A stretch of 64,000 nt of DNA from contig SVIZ01000008.1 of assembly GCA_015069205.1 (NCBI GenBank), positions 1-64,000 on the forward strand. The letters run 5' to 3'. The position numbers were made by a program, and so were the translations under genes. The notes under the pieces were generated by a model, which worked only from the letters and a program-made list of their open reading frames with translations, searched no databases and was not told the origin of the DNA. This document shows, in pieces, positions 7,140-15,294 of the stretch. How positions within the stretch are numbered: the first letter of the stretch is position 1; each line of letters begins with the position of its first letter. Source of the DNA: Oscillospiraceae bacterium (GTDB taxonomy: Bacteria > Bacillota > Clostridia > Saccharofermentanales > Saccharofermentanaceae).

Positions 7140-7469
7140 ATGCCTAAGTACAAAATGTTAAACAACGAACCGCATGTGTTAATGCCGGTAAATCATTTCA
7201 GAGATAAAGACTTGTCTTTAAAGGCAATAGGTCTGTTAAGCATCGTATTGTCGCTTCCGGAAGATTGGGACTATTCTGTAAAAGATCTGGTGACATTGTC
7301 TTCAGACGGATATGACTCGGTAAGTACTGCGTTAAGGGAACTTGAAGCTGCAGGATATCTGACGAGGAAAAGAGTCCGAGATTCTCAAGGTAAGTATGGA
7401 AAGATGACCTACATGGTAAATCCTAAGCCTGACAAGACTTATCTCAATGACGAAAATAAGGCTATATAA
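7140..7469 (+). CDS. Winged-helix (HTH) protein, short paralogue of the 7549 gene
   Basis: The product has 109 residues. ATG 7140 has AAAGGAG 9 bases upstream and is preferred over ATGs further up that lack such a site. The sequence FRDKDLSLKAIGLLSIVLSLPEDWDY, then KDLVTLSSDGYDSVSTALRELEAAGYLTRKR, is the winged-helix domain found at the N-terminus of phage/ICE replication-initiator and DnaD-like proteins. It is about 70 percent identical by eye to the start of the next gene but lacks the C-terminal part, so it looks like a duplicated DNA-binding domain, perhaps a competitor or regulator of the full-length protein. Confidence 0.83.
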   Translation: MPKYKMLNNEPHVLMPVNHFRDKDLSLKAIGLLSIVLSLPEDWDYSVKDLVTLSSDGYDSVSTALRELEAAGYLTRKRVRDSQGKYGKMTYMVNPKPDKTYLNDENKAI

Positions 7470-7500
7470 CAATAAATCGTAAGATCAAAGCGGAATCAAA

Positions 7501-7525
7501 AGCAGTCCTTCGGGACTGTTTTTTT
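7501..7525 (+). terminator. TTCG terminator-like hairpin just before a start codon
   Basis: AGCAGTCC and GGACTGTT pair around TTCG and are followed by T7 and ATG at 7526. That ATG opens a 6-codon frame (MTLEGE) stopping at 7546, two bases before ATG 7549. There is no room for a promoter, so the downstream gene must be made by read-through. Confidence 0.75.
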
Positions 7526-7548
7526 ATGACATTAGAGGGAGAATAAAA

Positions 7549-8661
7549 ATGTCAATAGTATGTAGAGTAGAGAAGGATAGAAACTTTACTGTAATGCACA
7601 ATTTCCATTTGAGAGATAAGAATATATCCAATAAAGCTAAAGGTTTGCTTTCATTGGTATTATCGCTTCCGGAAGACTGGGACTATTCTGTAAAAGGTCT
7701 GGTGACATTGTCTTCAGACGGGTATGACTCGATAAAGACAACGCTAAAGGAACTCGAAGCTTCAGGTTACCTTGTCAGAGAAAGGAACCGCGATGAATAT
7801 GGCCATCTCAAGGAGATGATCTATTGTTTTTATGAGATTCCTCAAAAAGATAAAACAGAGGATAAATTACTTGGAGAGGGAATGCCTACCGAAGGAAAAC
7901 CTATACAGGTAAATCCGCTTGGAGAGGGAACGCCTACAGAGGGAAACCCTCTACAGGTAAATTCACTTGGAGAGGGAACACCTACAGAGGGAATCCCTAC
8001 AGAGGTAAATCCCCACCAACTAAATACTAATAGTACTAATATACTAAATAAACAAAATAAAGATACTTTCTCACTTACTTCGCGTACGCGCGAGGACATA
8101 GCCGATGAGCTATCGCTTATTGCTTCAATTGAGAATCAGATAGAAAGACATCTTTCTGTTCAGGAAAAACAGATTTGTGATAAATGGTGTAAATCTGGTA
8201 CTGACCTGAAACTGATTGATCTTGCAGTCAAAGACAATCTGTTCCGGGGCAAACAATTCAAACTTGACTATGTCGATGCTACTCTGGTCTCTTGGAAGAG
8301 AAGAGGAGTAAAAGATGATCACGCTGCCAGGAAGATTATTCTGGATAAGCATGTTGAAAATCTTTCGAGCATGGCATCCAGAATTGCTGAAGAAAACGGT
8401 AATGAGGATCTAAAGGACACAATAGTTGGTAAGAACCGGGCAAAGGATCTCAAGGACGAGGTAGAATACCTGACCGAGCTGTTCTATGCAAAGCGGTATG
8501 AATTGCTTATGCAAATGGTCAATGAGAGCCGAAATGCCGATGTTTTGGATTATCTTCCGAAGGCTGTAGCTGATTTTATTCAAACACAGCGTACAAACAT
8601 CACGAACAGAACCGATTATCGCACTATATACACACAGCACATTCAGAGTAATGGTGCTTAA
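7549..8661 (+). CDS. Replication-initiator-like winged-helix protein
   Basis: The product has 370 residues. Residues 1-100 form the winged helix (DKNISNKAKGLLSLVLSLPE, then a wing YLVRERNRDEYG). Residues 107-154 hold three 16-residue repeats of the form LGEGxPTEGxPxQVNP, a low-complexity linker. Residues 190-260 and 270-370 are helical, resembling DnaD/replication-organiser C-termini. Such proteins bind an origin and load replication factors; the location just before a primase gene agrees. SD AGAGGGAGA at about 7533-7541 fits ATG 7549. It has no acidic Ile-ended tail. Confidence 0.78.
   Translation: MSIVCRVEKDRNFTVMHNFHLRDKNISNKAKGLLSLVLSLPEDWDYSVKGLVTLSSDGYDSIKTTLKELEASGYLVRERNRDEYGHLKEMIYCFYEIPQKDKTEDKLLGEGMPTEGKPIQVNPLGEGTPTEGNPLQVNSLGEGTPTEGIPTEVNPHQLNTNSTNILNKQNKDTFSLTSRTREDIADELSLIASIENQIERHLSVQEKQICDKWCKSGTDLKLIDLAVKDNLFRGKQFKLDYVDATLVSWKRRGVKDDHAARKIILDKHVENLSSMASRIAEENGNEDLKDTIVGKNRAKDLKDEVEYLTELFYAKRYELLMQMVNESRNADVLDYLPKAVADFIQTQRTNITNRTDYRTIYTQHIQSNGA
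7870..8013 (+). repeat. Three in-frame 48-bp tandem repeats
   Basis: Units start at 7870, 7918 and 7966, each beginning CTTGGAGAGGGAA and encoding 16 residues (LGEGxPTEGxPxQVNP/S). The units differ at a few bases. Because the unit length is a multiple of three, copy-number change would alter linker length without breaking the reading frame. Confidence 0.85.
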
Positions 8662-8680
8662 TAATTGAAAGGGGTTTATT

Positions 8681-8815
8681 ATGACATACTACGATCCGAT
8701 TCTTAACATGATTTGTAAACAGAATAACTTATCACCTAGCGATTTTATATCAGATCGCGAGTTGCATGAATTAGGTGAGCCTGACGAAGAGGCTGAAGAA
8801 GGAGATCCTGAATGA
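8681..8815 (+). CDS. 44-residue acidic protein coupled to primase gene
   Basis: ATG 8681 follows GAAAGGGG. The frame encodes 44 residues, starting MTYYDPILNMICKQNNLSPS and ending in an acidic run GEPDEEAEEGDPE. Its TGA overlaps the ATG of the primase gene (ATGA, 8812-8815), so the two are translationally coupled. It lacks the terminal Ile but shares the acidity of the other tails. Function unknown. Confidence 0.6.
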   Translation: MTYYDPILNMICKQNNLSPSDFISDRELHELGEPDEEAEEGDPE

Positions 8816-11016
8816 ACCGTGATGCCGCTACAGCGCAGGTGAAAAACTCACTTGCGAGTTATCTGGAGTCGCAAGGCATTAAGCTCGGCAAGAACTTTCA
8901 TTGTTTATCCGGTACACATAGCGATAACAAACCGTCCATGAGTTACAAAGCGACCGGGAGCTCCGGTTATCCGTTTGTGCACTGCTTCTCTTGTGGCGCA
9001 ACCTATGACACGATATCCCTTATCGCTCACGATTATGGTATCAAGCCATATAGCAGAGAGAACTTTGAAAAGGCATATGAGTTATTTGGACTGGATGTTG
9101 AAGGATACCAACCCAGTAATCTGCCGATAAAGCCAATTAATATAGTGTCACAAACAAGATCAATAGCAGCTCTGACTGAGGTCGGAGTTTTTGATTTTAC
9201 GGAAGAAGTAAATGCAGCTCACAAGGCTATGTTGCAAAACCGCGAGGCCAGACAGCACTTTGCTGCAAGGCATTATTCTGCTGATGTTGTTAAGGCATAT
9301 CGACTTGGCTATGTTGAAAAAGGGCATAACGAGCTTCTTCATGAATTGCCCGATCACAGATGCAAGTCAAAGAAAGCCGGTCTGTATCAGTATGTTTATC
9401 CGATTCTGGATGAGAACGGCAAAGCAATATATTTCATGACAGAGATCAATGACCGTGCTCAATGTGATGACTACAATCCGAAGTACAGAAAGATCAATGA
9501 TCTGCCGGCACCGTTATTTAACGAACGCTATCTTAAGATCGATGTTCCGCCGGTTATTTTCGTTACGGAAGGAATACCGGATGCGTTGTCTGTTGAGTCA
9601 GTCAACGGCAAAGCAATGGCACTTACCGGCGTTGGTTATACCCGTCTTTTAGAATTGTTGAATCATCACAAGCCGAATACAACTTTAGTGCTTGCCCTGG
9701 ATAATGACAAGAGAGGCATAAAAATGACGGAAAAGCTCTCAGCTGAACTTGATGAGCTGGGAGTTCGATATATCGTAGGCGGTCCTTCATTTAAGAAAGA
9801 CTACAACGAGGAACTTATTTCAGATCCGAAAAGATTTGTTGAAGAAGTAAAAAAAACTATCGAAGGGGCTTTGAGTGTTCCCATAACAAGTGTGATAACA
9901 AAGGAAGATGAAGTTATGGCAAAGAAAAAAGTTGTATACAGACAAGTAAAGAGTACAGAAGATAACAACAAGCCTGAAACTCAGGCTCCGAAATTTAAAG
10001 ACAGAACCAAGCAAATGCTTGTTGATATGTATCTTGATTGTCTTAAGAGAGACGAAATTCCCTGGCAGAAAGGCTGGGAGTACTTAGGTGAACATAGAAA
10101 TATGGAATCCGGCAGGAAATATAAAGGAAAAAACGCCTTGCTGCTTTCCGTTGTATGTGATGCATTCGGTTACAAAGATAACCGTTGGATGACTTTTAAT
10201 GAAATAACCAAGTATCGTGAAGAACACGGAATAACTGGGCAATACTTCAATAAGGATGCAAAAGGTGCGGGAATACCTATTACTTATTATGGAGCAAAGG
10301 TATTCGATCCTGAAACAGGTACTTGGAGCAAGGGGATGACCTTTGACAAGGTAAGGAAGCTTATTGCCGCCGGGGAAGTTACAACTGAGAGAATAAGGCC
10401 ATGCATATTGGGTACATGGATTGTGTTTAACTGTTCTCTGGTTAATGGCATTGAGCCGCCGATAATTGAACATAACCCGATAGAACCGTCAGAATACATC
10501 ACGGCGATTATAAACTCGTTAGGGGTTACTTATAAAGAAGAAGGTGGCAAAGCTTGCTACAGACCTCTAACGGACGAGGTTATCCTTCCGCCGAGCGGGA
10601 CATTCAAGAGCATGCAATCCTACTATGCTACTCAGCTTCATGAATTAAGTCATGCAACAGGTCATCCGTCCAGACTTAATAGAAGCATCAGAAACAAATT
10701 TGGATCCGAAGCATACGCTTTGGAAGAGCTTAACGCAGAAATAGCGAGTTCCTTTTTGTGTGCCGATCTGAAGATAGAGACTGTGGAGCATGAATTTGAG
10801 GAGCTGCCGGATCCGACTTTGAACCATGCGGCTTATGTTCAGTCCTGGATAGAGGTATTGGAGAACAATCCGGAAAAACTCTTTGAAGCAATCAATACTG
10901 CTGAAAAGATTGAAGATTATATCATCAAAACAGCAGATATCGACTTGGATAAGATTAACAATCCGGAGAAGAACGAGGATATATCGATTGATAATGAAAT
11001 GGAAATGGATATATGA
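8812..11016 (+). CDS. Primase (CHC2 zinc finger-TOPRIM) fused to ArdC-like antirestriction metalloprotease
   Basis: The product has 734 residues. A CHC2 zinc finger lies at the N-terminus (C31-x4-H36, C58-x2-C61). A TOPRIM domain follows at about 245-345 (VTEGIPDALS and LALDNDKRG). From about 395 an ArdC N-terminal ssDNA-binding domain begins (KQMLVDMYLDCLKRDEIPWQKG). A zincin metallopeptidase motif QLHELSHATGHPSRL is near residue 610, with NAEIASSF supplying the likely third metal ligand. RP4 TraC combines similar domains and is known to enter recipients during conjugation; ArdC counters restriction. The tail is DISIDNEMEMDI. It overlaps both neighbours by 4 bases. Confidence 0.88.
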   Translation: MNRDAATAQVKNSLASYLESQGIKLGKNFHCLSGTHSDNKPSMSYKATGSSGYPFVHCFSCGATYDTISLIAHDYGIKPYSRENFEKAYELFGLDVEGYQPSNLPIKPINIVSQTRSIAALTEVGVFDFTEEVNAAHKAMLQNREARQHFAARHYSADVVKAYRLGYVEKGHNELLHELPDHRCKSKKAGLYQYVYPILDENGKAIYFMTEINDRAQCDDYNPKYRKINDLPAPLFNERYLKIDVPPVIFVTEGIPDALSVESVNGKAMALTGVGYTRLLELLNHHKPNTTLVLALDNDKRGIKMTEKLSAELDELGVRYIVGGPSFKKDYNEELISDPKRFVEEVKKTIEGALSVPITSVITKEDEVMAKKKVVYRQVKSTEDNNKPETQAPKFKDRTKQMLVDMYLDCLKRDEIPWQKGWEYLGEHRNMESGRKYKGKNALLLSVVCDAFGYKDNRWMTFNEITKYREEHGITGQYFNKDAKGAGIPITYYGAKVFDPETGTWSKGMTFDKVRKLIAAGEVTTERIRPCILGTWIVFNCSLVNGIEPPIIEHNPIEPSEYITAIINSLGVTYKEEGGKACYRPLTDEVILPPSGTFKSMQSYYATQLHELSHATGHPSRLNRSIRNKFGSEAYALEELNAEIASSFLCADLKIETVEHEFEELPDPTLNHAAYVQSWIEVLENNPEKLFEAINTAEKIEDYIIKTADIDLDKINNPEKNEDISIDNEMEMDI

Positions 11017-11744
11017 GTGTATTGTTAACTGTCGAAATAAACGGAATCGAAAAACAGCTTAACCCCGATACCGAAGTGTTATCTGTAGTTAATCTCATGC
11101 TTATAAACATATTCTTCAAACATGTTGGAAATGAAGAACTGGTAAGAAGCGAAAAGATGATTCTTTATTTCATACTAAAAGGAACGCCTTTTCAGTGTAT
11201 AGGTATTAATATCGAACAATATGAAGCCTTTAAAGAGGCAGCCAAGAGGCTTTCCGTCTCCTATCATCCACTTGAGCATCCTACATCTGATAAACGAATC
11301 TGTTTGTTTTATAGAGAAGCAGATGCTGTTTCTGTTAATGAAATTATCAAGAATACCGGTATAAGGATTATAAAAAACTTTGGTTTGATTCAATCCGAAG
11401 ATCCGAACTACTTACAGCATTCAAAAGCCGCCATACACTTTCTTAACGGCGATAAGTTACTGGATGTATACGGCTTGTTTGATGATTATACGAGCAATGG
11501 TGGGAGTTTAGAGGATTGTAAGAACTATTTAATTGCGCTTGTTTCAGGTCCGGTTTTAGAAGATATGAAAAACAGTAATTTGCTGGAAGGAATATGCTTC
11601 AAAGGTTTTGTTATGGATCTTAATGATCCGGAACTGAAAGGCTTAAATCCTGAATCGACAGGCGGTCACGGAACAACAAATTACTTCGAGAAACTAAGAC
11701 TACTGAATCTTCAGGCAACCAAAAACACCAAATCGTCTCGATAA
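11013..11744 (+). CDS. DUF3801/PcfB-like conjugation protein
   Basis: The product has 243 residues. It resembles PcfB/DUF3801 proteins of Gram-positive conjugative elements: an N-terminal helix pair, then LKGTPFQCIGINIEQYEAFKEAAKRL and a strand RICLFYREADAVSVNEII. It is a paralogue of the 12777 product; both carry a GGHGTxxY motif near the C-terminus (here GGHGTTNYFEKLRL). PcfB-type proteins are linked to the relaxosome and coupling protein, but the exact role is unclear. The gene overlaps the primase stop by 4 bases. Confidence 0.72.
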   Translation: MSVLLTVEINGIEKQLNPDTEVLSVVNLMLINIFFKHVGNEELVRSEKMILYFILKGTPFQCIGINIEQYEAFKEAAKRLSVSYHPLEHPTSDKRICLFYREADAVSVNEIIKNTGIRIIKNFGLIQSEDPNYLQHSKAAIHFLNGDKLLDVYGLFDDYTSNGGSLEDCKNYLIALVSGPVLEDMKNSNLLEGICFKGFVMDLNDPELKGLNPESTGGHGTTNYFEKLRLLNLQATKNTKSSR

Positions 11745-11759
11745 GGAGCGTGAGCTACT

Positions 11760-12407
11760 ATGTTAGAAAAGCTAAAGCCTGAAGCGTTAAAGAAGAGATT
11801 TGCAGAGAAGAAACAGGACGTTCGGGAAAAGATCGAACTAAAGCGCTGTTCAATTTGCAAAAAATTCAGGCAAAAAAAGATCTTTAGCAAGATGTGTAAG
11901 AAAAAGGCACTTACTTGTGACTACGAGAGTGCAAGCCGATTAGAACAGCTAAGTGTTTATAAGCGCAACGAGAATCTAGATCTTCTTGATAGGATACATA
12001 ATCTGGAACCGAGAATCAGATGTTTGCTTGAACATGCAAACGGAGCAGTAAATCATGGCATTAAGATCAGTGGTGAAGACGAAAACGGTGTTCGATTCAA
12101 TTATGAATGTGATAGCCGGGAAAGGAATGTCGGCTTTTACTCGGATTCAAACAAATTCAGTTACATGGGAATAATCAGTTCTGATGAGGATTGTGATAAT
12201 TATTTCCTTACAAATGGAAAAGCTTGCTTTAATAAGACCAATGTTAAGAAAAAACATTATCCGCCTGATGTAGATTCAATGAAGAAATTCCTTCGATGTT
12301 TCGATGATTTCGAACAATCCTTCTTTGATTATATCGATCGAACAATTGGTTACGATCCAAAGAAAACATATGATGAAATACATCCCCGAAGAGGCAAGAA
12401 AACTTGA
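11760..12407 (+). CDS. Unknown Lys/Cys-rich protein
   Basis: The product has 215 residues. The start has AAGGAG about 11 bases upstream. The first 60 residues are basic with cysteines in RCSICKKFRQKK and SKMCKKKALTCDY, which could bind a metal (CxxC...C...C). The rest is mixed alpha/beta with many charged residues. It lies in the primase-DUF3801 operon, so a role in DNA processing is plausible. I do not recognise the family, and it lacks the acidic tail. Confidence 0.65.
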   Translation: MLEKLKPEALKKRFAEKKQDVREKIELKRCSICKKFRQKKIFSKMCKKKALTCDYESASRLEQLSVYKRNENLDLLDRIHNLEPRIRCLLEHANGAVNHGIKISGEDENGVRFNYECDSRERNVGFYSDSNKFSYMGIISSDEDCDNYFLTNGKACFNKTNVKKKHYPPDVDSMKKFLRCFDDFEQSFFDYIDRTIGYDPKKTYDEIHPRRGKKT

Positions 12408-12457
12408 TTGGTCTGCAAAGGCAGTTCAAATGTCTTCAAAAATGAGGTGGTGATTAA

Positions 12458-12772
12458 ATGGCCGATACAAAGAAAATAGAAGTAACGAATGATGAAGCAT
12501 TGGAATACTTATTAAGAAAACTTCCGGTAGACTACTCAAGATTAACTCCGGAAGATATGGATGTGTTAACCGCAGTTATCAATAAGGCTTGTCTTGCATT
12601 AATAACGGAGCCTCTTTTCGGAAGAATTGATGCTGCTATGGACGATTATTACCACGACAAAAAAATATCGAGTATCAAGTATGAGCGGAAGGTCTTTGAT
12701 GCCTGGATAGAGGTAAGGGATCAAAGACACGATTTCTTGAACGAGAAGATTGAAGTAATAAAAGGAGAATGA
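12458..12772 (+). CDS. Unknown small helical protein
   Basis: The product has 104 residues with SD GAGGTGG upstream of ATG 12458. It reads EALEYLLRKLPVDYSRLTPEDMDVL and appears all-helical and acidic. It lies 4 bases before the second DUF3801 gene and 50 bases after the previous gene. No motif allows a function to be given. Confidence 0.65.
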   Translation: MADTKKIEVTNDEALEYLLRKLPVDYSRLTPEDMDVLTAVINKACLALITEPLFGRIDAAMDDYYHDKKISSIKYERKVFDAWIEVRDQRHDFLNEKIEVIKGE

Positions 12773-12776
12773 AATT

Positions 12777-13994
12777 ATGGCAGATGAAACACAGGCAATG
12801 GTACAAATGATTTCGTTATCGATTAATGGGGCTGAAAAAGCTATCCGTGGGAGTGCTGCACTGGTAAAAGTGATGACAAAAGTGCTTTTAGTGGTATTCA
12901 TGAAGGCCAAACAGAGAACCGATCTGCTTCCCGGTGAAAGAATGCTGATGCATTTTGCACTTCAGGGAAAGCCTTTGCAGTGCTTAACTATGAACGCAGA
13001 ACAGTTTGAACTATTCAGGCAGAACGCGAAAAAATACGATATACAGTACCATCACATCAATGATAAGAAGGGTAAAACCACAGATACAGTAACTGTTTTT
13101 ATCCCCGAGAGCGATGCTCATAAGTTCAACGAGTTAGTAAGAAAGTTTAATCTCAATTCGGTCGAAAACCATGGTGTGGTAAAAGCTGAAGATGTTAATC
13201 CGGCCAAGGCTCTTGATAAGAATACTATGATTGCTGAGGCTTTGGACGCTGAAGGAGTAATTTCAATATCAAAAATGCACGATAACTTGTTAAAGAACGG
13301 CATAGATCAAGACAGGATTGAAGCTATTATTATGGAGTTCCTGGACAGCCGCGAGTTGGAAGCTTTTGTGCTGAATAAGAAAGTTGTCGGTTTTGATTAT
13401 GGAAATATGGATTTCAGTTACTCGCCGGAGTTAATGGAAGCAATTGGAAAAGCAGAGAATAAAGCCTCTTATATTAACATAAGCGGTGACCAAGTCCCTT
13501 TTGGAGAAAGTGGAATATCTACTCGAAATTGGACAGCTGATGAACCACTGATTTTGGCGGCACAACAGAATTGTGCAGATGCAATACGAAGCATGTCCGG
13601 TAAGGCAGAGAGTGAGATATTTCAGGAGCGGCAAAATAAGATAGAACGCATTCTTGAATTGGGAAGAAACGGGGATTTGGCGGCAATCGAATCTGATAAA
13701 GACCTTGCTCAGATATATGAAGATATAGTAAGCAAGCCTGTTTCAACAGAGAAATCAGGGGAAGTTATACAGGCAATTGAAGGTTCAGCAAGTGTGGTTT
13801 CAGAAGTTGAAAAAACGGCTGATAATCCTGAAATCACTGTATCAGGTCCGCCGGTAATCAAATCCGGAATGGAAGGCGGACATGGAACCAACGATTATAA
13901 CAAGATCTTGGACGATTTAATGAGTGAAGCAAAAGAGCAAGCTACAGAAATCGCTCATGAAATTGCAAAGGATACAGGTGTTGATATTGGATAA
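12777..13994 (+). CDS. DUF3801/PcfB-like protein with GGHGT motif
   Basis: The product has 405 residues. Residues 1-130 show the PcfB/DUF3801 pattern (GERMLMHFALQGKPLQCLTMNAEQFELFRQNAKKY split across two conserved blocks, then VTVFIPESDAHKFNELV). The middle is a longer helical region absent from the 11013 paralogue. Near the C-terminus both share GGHGTxxY (here GGHGTNDYNKIL). The end is AKDTGVDIG, a weak relative of the acidic tail. It probably helps deliver DNA or protein to the VirD4 coupling protein. Confidence 0.75.
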   Translation: MADETQAMVQMISLSINGAEKAIRGSAALVKVMTKVLLVVFMKAKQRTDLLPGERMLMHFALQGKPLQCLTMNAEQFELFRQNAKKYDIQYHHINDKKGKTTDTVTVFIPESDAHKFNELVRKFNLNSVENHGVVKAEDVNPAKALDKNTMIAEALDAEGVISISKMHDNLLKNGIDQDRIEAIIMEFLDSRELEAFVLNKKVVGFDYGNMDFSYSPELMEAIGKAENKASYINISGDQVPFGESGISTRNWTADEPLILAAQQNCADAIRSMSGKAESEIFQERQNKIERILELGRNGDLAAIESDKDLAQIYEDIVSKPVSTEKSGEVIQAIEGSASVVSEVEKTADNPEITVSGPPVIKSGMEGGHGTNDYNKILDDLMSEAKEQATEIAHEIAKDTGVDIG

Positions 13995-14007
13995 GAGGTG
14001 AATTATT

Positions 14008-14688
14008 ATGACAATTTTCAAAAAGGTGGCAACAATAATTCTTTCATTGTTGATGATCACAAATGTATTTACGGGCTGTAAGAGGCAGGAAATTGCAGAA
14101 GAGGATCCTATTCTTACTGACGCAGAGTTTAAAGATTTGGCCAGCACAGCCGGAGCAGAGTTTTTTGAAGCATTTCGGACCAGAAACACTACAAATATGG
14201 CAACGCTTTCACGTGATGAGCTTAGAACTGAATTCATAGATAATATTGAGAATTATTATGAATATGTTCAAAACAGTGTTTGGATTGAAGAATTCTATAA
14301 CATGTATCTTCTTGATATTCAGGTCGTTGAAAGTACATTTAATCGTATAGACGATGAACACGGCGAAACATCGTATAAAATAATTATAGCTAATTACAAT
14401 TCAGATCAGACAGGCGCGTTAGTAAGTTATGATGTAAAGTTATCTTTTATTGGCGATGCTAAAAATGAGGCTGTGTATATCACTAATCCTGAACTTGCTA
14501 TACAGCTCTATGAAGATATGGTTGATGATTATGCCAGATATTTGCTCGACATGAATTACGAAGCTCTTGCTGAAACAGTACCGGAAACCACTCCGGAACC
14601 GACACCTGAGCCGACAGCAACACCGACTCCAGTACCGCCTCCGCCGACAGCGACACCAGTTCCAGTTGAAACTCAGGCAGAAGAATAA
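14008..14688 (+). CDS. Lipoprotein with Pro/Thr-rich C-terminus
   Basis: The product has 226 residues. The signal peptide ends in the lipobox NVFTGC (Cys about residue 24), so the protein would be lipid-anchored on the outer face of the membrane. Residues 30-185 form a globular domain like small secreted DUF proteins. The last 40 residues are Pro/Thr/Glu repeats (TPEPTPEPTATPTPVP), a spacer to cross the wall. SD AGAGGTG. It ends the primase operon and is followed by the first ATT-loop hairpin. Confidence 0.78.
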   Translation: MTIFKKVATIILSLLMITNVFTGCKRQEIAEEDPILTDAEFKDLASTAGAEFFEAFRTRNTTNMATLSRDELRTEFIDNIENYYEYVQNSVWIEEFYNMYLLDIQVVESTFNRIDDEHGETSYKIIIANYNSDQTGALVSYDVKLSFIGDAKNEAVYITNPELAIQLYEDMVDDYARYLLDMNYEALAETVPETTPEPTPEPTATPTPVPPPPTATPVPVETQAEE

Positions 14689-14692
14689 TCCA

Positions 14693-14744
14693 TTTGAACT
14701 GAAAGCACCCATCGGGATTCTCGGTGGGTGTTATTGAGTTCAAA
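14693..14744 (+). ncRNA. ATT-loop covarying hairpin, copy A
   Basis: The 11-bp stem 14706-14716/14720-14730 has loop ATT, with CTGAAAG before it and TATTGAG after it. Outer bases TTGAACT and AGTTCAA can also pair. It has the same architecture as copies at 24089 and 34478, with different but still pairing stem bases. There is no T tract. It lies in the 148-base gap between the lipoprotein gene and the 14837 membrane protein gene. Confidence 0.6.
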
Positions 14745-14836
14745 AAAGGCTATTCAAAAGATTCGCATCTTGAACGGCATCCAGTAAGCACGCGAGGTAA
14801 CAAACCTGATATGAAACAAGATGAAGGAGGATTCCA

Positions 14837-15217
14837 ATGACTTTTGATTCCTTAAGGGATTATTTTATTGTTGCACTCTATTTGGCAGGAAGTGTAACCC
14901 TTGCATTGGGCGTTATCTCTTTGATACGAACTATTCTGGAAATGGCGGCGGGCCAATCTACACGAAAATGGGTATTGCGTACTGTTGTTTTATGTTCTGC
15001 CGGGACCTTACTGCTCGCCTCCGGAATCTGGGGACGAAAAATAGTTGAGGAACGTCGTTGGAATCAGGCATTAGACGAAAATTATACGTTTTATATTGAT
15101 GGTGTTCAGGTTAACCCTGACACGGTCGTTCCAAGCGACTATAAGATAACTTACGATGATGAAAACAAAAATGTAATGATAACTCGGTCAAACAACATAG
15201 GAAGACTGCTTTGGTGA
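14837..15217 (+). CDS. Small membrane protein, probably frameshifted at its end
   Basis: The product has 126 residues with two membrane segments (YFIVALYLAGSVTLALGVI and WVLRTVVLCSAGTLLLASGI) and a C-terminal extracytoplasmic or cytoplasmic domain. SD AAGGAGG precedes ATG 14837. The frame stops at TGA 15215, but in the +1 frame the sequence directly beyond reads on to a perfect TDDDIDI end at 15278. This suggests an older product about 20 residues longer with the tail. Family unknown. Confidence 0.7.
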   Translation: MTFDSLRDYFIVALYLAGSVTLALGVISLIRTILEMAAGQSTRKWVLRTVVLCSAGTLLLASGIWGRKIVEERRWNQALDENYTFYIDGVQVNPDTVVPSDYKITYDDENKNVMITRSNNIGRLLW

Positions 15218-15278
15218 TATATTTCAGTTCTTAACTGAATCTGAAAACAAAGAAACTGACGATGACATTGATATTTAG
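15201..15278 (+). pseudogene. Frameshifted C-terminal tail remnant (TDDDIDI)
   Basis: Between a TAG at 15198 and the TAG at 15276 the frame encodes EDCFGDIFQFLTESENKE followed by TDDDIDI. It has no start codon of its own and lies one frame away from the 14837 gene. The conserved tail strongly suggests it was once the end of that gene and was separated by a one-base change, unless ribosomes change frame here. Confidence 0.5.
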
Positions 15279-15294
15279 TTAATTATTCGAATAA

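Noticed and set aside
7870..8013. CRISPR-like array
   Set aside because: The 48-bp units are tandem without spacers and encode an in-frame protein linker. No cas genes are present.
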